Below are positions 60,387-64,000 of a stretch of 64,000 nucleotides of DNA, piece by piece. The position numbers and the translations under genes were made by a program. Origin of the DNA: Closterium sp. NIES-65 (taxonomy: Eukaryota; Streptophyta; Zygnematophyceae; Desmidiales; Closteriaceae); assembly GCA_948144175.1 (NCBI GenBank), contig CANXME010002092.1, positions 248,001 through 312,000 of the forward strand, in the 5' to 3' direction. Below the pieces are notes generated by a model. It did no database searches. It was not told where the DNA came from and saw only the letters and a program-made list of their open reading frames with translations. Every line of letters begins with the position of its first letter. The first letter of the stretch is position 1.

Positions 60387-61305
60387 TGGTATCGAGCAGG
60401 TTCCCTCGTGGGAACTGTGCCTAGGGCCCACCACATCGATTTTTTTTTTTTTCTGCCCGGAGCGCGCTCCCCGAGTCGCGCTCCCCTCTCACACTCGTCG
60501 AGCCGCCCTAGCGGCCTCCCTTGCGGCCCCACCGCCCTAGCTTGCGGCCCCGCCGCCCTCTGTTGCGGCCCCGCCACCCTCACCTGCGGCTCCGTCGTCG
60601 CCCTCAACTACGGCCCCGTCGCCGCCCTCAGCTGCGGCCCCGTCGCCGCCCTCACCTGCGGCCCGTTGCCGCCCTCACCTGCGGCCCGTTGGCGCCCTCA
60701 CTTGCGGCCTCGTCGCCGTTCTCACCTGCGGCCCCGCCGCCCTCACCTGCGGCCCCGTCGTCGCCCTCTGTTGCGGCCCCGCCACCCTCCCTTGCGGCCC
60801 GTCGCCGCCCTCGTTTGCGGCCCCGTCGCCGCCCTCACCTGCGGCCCGTCGCCGCCCTCCCTTGCGGCCCTGCTGCCCTCACTTGCGGCCCTGCCACCCC
60901 CTGTTGCGGCCCCGCCGCCCTCACCTCCGGCCCCGCCGCCTTCAGTTGCGGCCCGTCCCCACCCTCACCTGCGGGCCGCCGCCCTCACTTGCGGCCCCGC
61001 CGCCCTTAGTTGCGGCCCCGCCACCTTCAACTACTGCAGCGCCGCCCCTCGCCCGAGCCGCCCGAGCCGCCTCACCCAGCTGAGCCGCCGACCGCCGCGC
61101 CGCAGAGCAGCACAACCGAGCCGCTCGGCAGCAGAGCAGCCCAGCTACCGAGCTGCCGAGCCGCCGAGCCGCCCAGCAGCCGAGCCGCCCAGTCGCCGAG
61201 CCGCCCTACCGCCGAGCCGCCCGAGCAGCCCTGTCCGGTGAGCACAGCGCCTCTGTCACTGCACTGCCCTTTCCCTACTGCTTGCACTACTAGTCTACTG
61301 TTGTC
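60387..61305 (+). repeat. Leader of element S, GCGGCCCCGTCGCCGCCCTC minisatellite
   Basis: Units of about 20-24 bp built on CCTCACCTGCGGCCCCG fill 60500-61030. CCGAGCCGCC units follow. A GTGAGCAC splice-donor-like site is at 61238-61245. Confidence 0.82.
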
Positions 61306-62800
61306 ATGGCTACCCCTAGTGTCCTCGCTTTTGACGCTGAGGGTCGAGCCATTGACTTTGAGGTCTGGGTCGACGACCTGCAGCTGTTCTTACAGTGCGA
61401 TAGGGCATACGGTCTCTCTCTCTTTGACCTCACCTCTGGCGCCTCTCCTGCCCCTGCTGCTGATGCTGACCCCGCTGTTCGCTCCCAGTAGGCTACGCGC
61501 GATGGTGCTGCACGTCTTGCTGTGCGTCGCCACCTGCCTACCACTGAGCGCGCGCACTTTGGTCAGTACAAGAGTGCTCAGACCTTGTACGACGCTGTAG
61601 TTGCGCGCTACTCTTCCCCTGCAACTGCTGCACTGAGCCGCCTCATGCTACCGTACCTCTTCCCTGACCTTGCTGCCTTTCCCACAGTTGCTGACCTCAT
61701 TATGCACCTCTGCACTAGTGACACTCGCTACCGCACCGCGCTTCCTGCTGAGTTCTGCGCCAAGAACCCCCCCCCCCATGTACATCACTCTCTATTATAT
61801 AGTCACCCGCCTCCCTGACTCCCTTCGTGTAGTCCGGGACCACTTCCTCTCAGTCTGTCCCACCACTCTCACTGTTGACCTCCTAGAGAAGGCCCTCCTA
61901 GCAGCGGAGAAGAGCATAGTCGCTGTAGGAGCCTCTCGTGGTGACCCTCGCACCCCCATCTTTGAGGGGTGTTCCCCTTCCCCCCTTTTGCCCTCTATCA
62001 CCTCTGCCGCTACGGCCGACCTCGTTGGTCTTGAGTCGGTCGGTGCGGCGTCTGCCCCTAGCGGGAGACGTTGCTCTGGCAAGGGCAAGGGGGGCAAGGG
62101 CGCGGGTGGAGCTAGCGGGGGCGGTGGAGGTGGCGGTGGAGGCGGCGGAGGGAGTGGGGGTGGCGGTGGGAGTTGTGGCGGGGGTGGAGGTGTCGGTGGC
62201 GGAAGTGGAGGCGGAGGCGGCGGAGGCGGCAGCGGTGGTACCGGAGGCGGCGGTGGTGGCGGAGGTGGAGGAGGCGGTGGTGGAGGAGGTGGAGGTGGTC
62301 GGGGTGGCGCTTCGCAGCGGAGCAGCACAGGTGGTGGTCAGCGCCAGCAGCAGCAGCAGCGTTCTCGGGACATTCCCCCCCCTCAGCATCTCCGTGAGTG
62401 GTACACGCAGCGTCAGCGTGGTGGGGGTTTTGGTCCGTGCACCTACGTCCTTCGCTCCGGCGACCGCGCGGGTGAGCAGTGTGGGGGTGCCCACCCCACC
62501 CAGCGCTGCTTTGGCCGCCTAACGGACGCTTGGCGTCAGCAGTTCCCGGAGGCTAGTGAGATCCCCCGCTGGGGAGAGCTGTCTAGGGCAGGTGTCGCTA
62601 TCTATGATCTTGACTTTGATACTATCCTTGCTGCCATGTATGCTGTGACTATTAGTGATGAGGGTGAATGTTACCGGTGTTTACCGCCTGATCCGGGCAT
62701 TGAGACTGCTGCTCTAGGTATTGGTGAGGTTGCTGCTCTAGGTGCCAGCGAGGCTGTTGCTCTAGGTGCCAGTGCGTCTGCGTCCTCAGGTGTTGGTGAG
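61306..62800 (+). pseudogene. gag: gag of element S
   Basis: ATG 61306 starts MATPSVLAFDAEGRAIDFEV. TAG is at codon 62 (61489-61491). The capsid continues to a C run one base too long (61767-61777). A 464-codon frame from 61670 then covers MYITLYYIVTRLPDSLRVV, the basic linker, the glycine tract (62100-62310), PPPQHLREWYTQRQRGGG and the finger CTYVLRSGDRAGEQCGGAHP. After VALGASASASSGVGES the frame shifts before the protease. Confidence 0.87.
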
Positions 62801-63520
62801 TCTCAGGTGCCAGTGCGTCTGCGCTCTCAGGTACCGCGTCGGCTTCGGCCTCCCTCACCTTCACACTTGACTCAGGGGCTTCTCGCTCCTTCTTTCGAGA
62901 CCGCACCACACTCACGCCGCTTGGTCGGCCGGTTGCAGTCTCCCTGGCAGACCCCTCTAGGGGCCCTGTCCTCTCTCACTTCTCTAATGTCCTCCTGTGT
63001 CCGGCTGCCCCCTCTGGCACCTTGTCTGGTCTTTACCTCCCCTCGTTCTCTACAAACTTGGTGACTGGTGCTGACCTACAGGATGCGGGGGTTCACCAAT
63101 TTACTCCTGCGAGTGAGCAGGTGACCCACTGCTCGAACGCTCGCACAGGCAGGCACCTGGCCACGGTTACGCGTCCGCCGGGGTCAAGCCTCTACACCCT
63201 GACCACTGAGTCTCCTCCTGTCCCTGCGTCAGGCCAGGTAGCTGCGTCGGGTCAGGTGTTCGCTGCTACGTCCAGGTCTGGTCCTGAGTCTGCCCCCTGC
63301 TGTGTCGCCTCCTGTCTCACGAGACCCTCCTGTGGCTCCACCGTCTTGGTCACCTCTCCCTGCCTCGTCTCCGAGGCATGGCTTCCCGTGTCCTTGTCTC
63401 TGGTCTTCCCCGGTCCCTCTCTCCCCTTCATCCGGGGCCTGGTCCTTCCTGCGTCCCTTGTGTCGAGGGGCGGCTCCGGGCTGCCCCGCACTCCTCTCAG
63501 TTTCCCCCGATAGAGGCCCC
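62801..63520 (+). pseudogene. pol: Protease and GAG-pre-integrase of element S
   Basis: LTFTLDSGASRSFFRDRTTL (near 62860) has an intact protease Asp. GTLSGLYLPSFSTNLVTGAD follows in the frame from 63022. One base is lost near 63300 (SAPC). In the next frame the zinc domain reads TLLWLHRLGHLSLPRLRG, where Leu replaces the first His of the WHHRLGH pattern. CVPCVEGRLRAA completes it. Confidence 0.82.
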
Positions 63521-64000
63521 GCTGCAGACCCTTCACATGGACGTGTGGGGCCCGACCCGCGTCCGTGGACAGGGTCACGAGTGCTACTTCCTGTTGGTGG
63601 TTGACGACTACTCGCGTTACACCACAGTCTTCCCCTTGCGCAGCAAGGGTGATGTCACTGAGGTGTTGATCGACTGGATCCGCGCAGCTCGTCTCAAGCT
63701 TAGGAGGAACTTCAGCTCGGACTTTCCTGCTCTGCGCCTGCACTCTGACCGAGGCGCAGAGTTCTCCTCTGGCCTTCTGCGAGCCTTCTGCCGTGTGCGA
63801 GGCATCCGCCAGACCATTACGCTTCCGGACTCTCCACAGCAAAATGGGATTGTTGAGCGCCGCATTGGCATGGTCATGGACGTCGCTCGTACGTCCATGA
63901 TGCATGCGGCTGCTTCCCATTTTTTGTGGTCGTTTGCGGTTCGGTACGTGGCGCATCAGATCAACCTTCACCCCAGGGTCTCCATGCCGGAGACCTCCCC
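63521..64000 (+). CDS. pol: Integrase core of element S (incomplete at window end)
   Basis: The reading is open from LHMDVWGPTRVRGQGHECYF through VVDDYSRYTTVFPLR, LRLHSDRGAEFSSG and QQNGIVERRIGMVMDVARTS to HPRVSMPETSP at the edge. The three catalytic acids of the D-D-E triad are all in place, which is not so for A, D, L or Q. Integrase would insert the cDNA into the genome. The upstream frameshift means this copy still may not express it. Confidence 0.82.

Larger units (their letters stand above)
60261..64000 (+). mobile_element. Copia element S, continuing beyond the window
   Basis: S inserted into the gag of R. It has a 126-bp LTR, leader, gag, protease and an integrase core that is open to the window end. 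Its sequence is closer to Q than to R in the protease and integrase parts. The 3' half is outside the window. Confidence 0.9.

Overview
The window is a eukaryotic, transposon-saturated segment with almost no host coding capacity. I infer the green lineage (streptophyte or other green alga, or a plant) from the chromodomain-bearing Ty3/gypsy element, the initiator-Met-tRNA-type primer sites of the Ty1/copia elements, the AAACCCTA telo-box-like motif in most LTRs, and GC-rich codon use. No species can be named from the sequence.

Layout. 1-1036: host or unclassified sequence with a tRNA-like (SINE-type) fragment. 1037-7161: copia element A (+), complete ends, dead coding region. 7162-11538: host-like interval with a decayed gene encoding a 41-46-residue repeat protein (7947-9690) and a second repeat-bearing open region (9775-10705). 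11539-17480: divergent copia B (+), cut by a Tc1-like DNA transposon T at a TA. About 17931-32603: minus-strand stack of copia elements C/D (fused by deletion), E and F; F also carries two short non-autonomous LTR elements, G and H, each with perfect 5-bp target duplications. 32604-40207: pogo/Tigger-like transposase gene I (-), with introns and nonsense codons, split by F at its 3' end and by a complete Ty3/gypsy chromovirus J (33953-39797, TSD ACGAG) in exon 1. 40222-47932: copia fragment K and copia L (+), the latter carrying an 810-bp solo-LTR-like insert M. 47933-50231: AT-richer debris with foldbacks and inverted copia pieces (N1, N2, O). 50232-57031: young copia Q (-), LTRs differing at one position, TSD TTTGT, intact RT-RNase H but no gag capsid. 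57442-64000: copia R (+) interrupted by copia S (+), which runs off the window.

The dominant copia superfamily has a consistent and unusual architecture: LTRs of only 125-137 bp; a 0.7-1.3 kb GC-rich minisatellite leader; a consensus splice donor just 5' of the gag ATG; a Gag with a long poly-glycine tract; a zinc-knuckle-like motif with stretched spacing (C-X13-C-X3/4-H-X4-C); and a short PQxLREW motif found both in Gag and again in the linker between integrase and RT. That duplicated motif is the best candidate here for undescribed biology. Several copies appear to depend on proteins supplied in trans (Q without capsid, G and H without any gene, L/R/S with a shared gag stop codon).

All coordinates of domains, junctions and duplications were read by eye from the sequence; no database search or alignment program was run.
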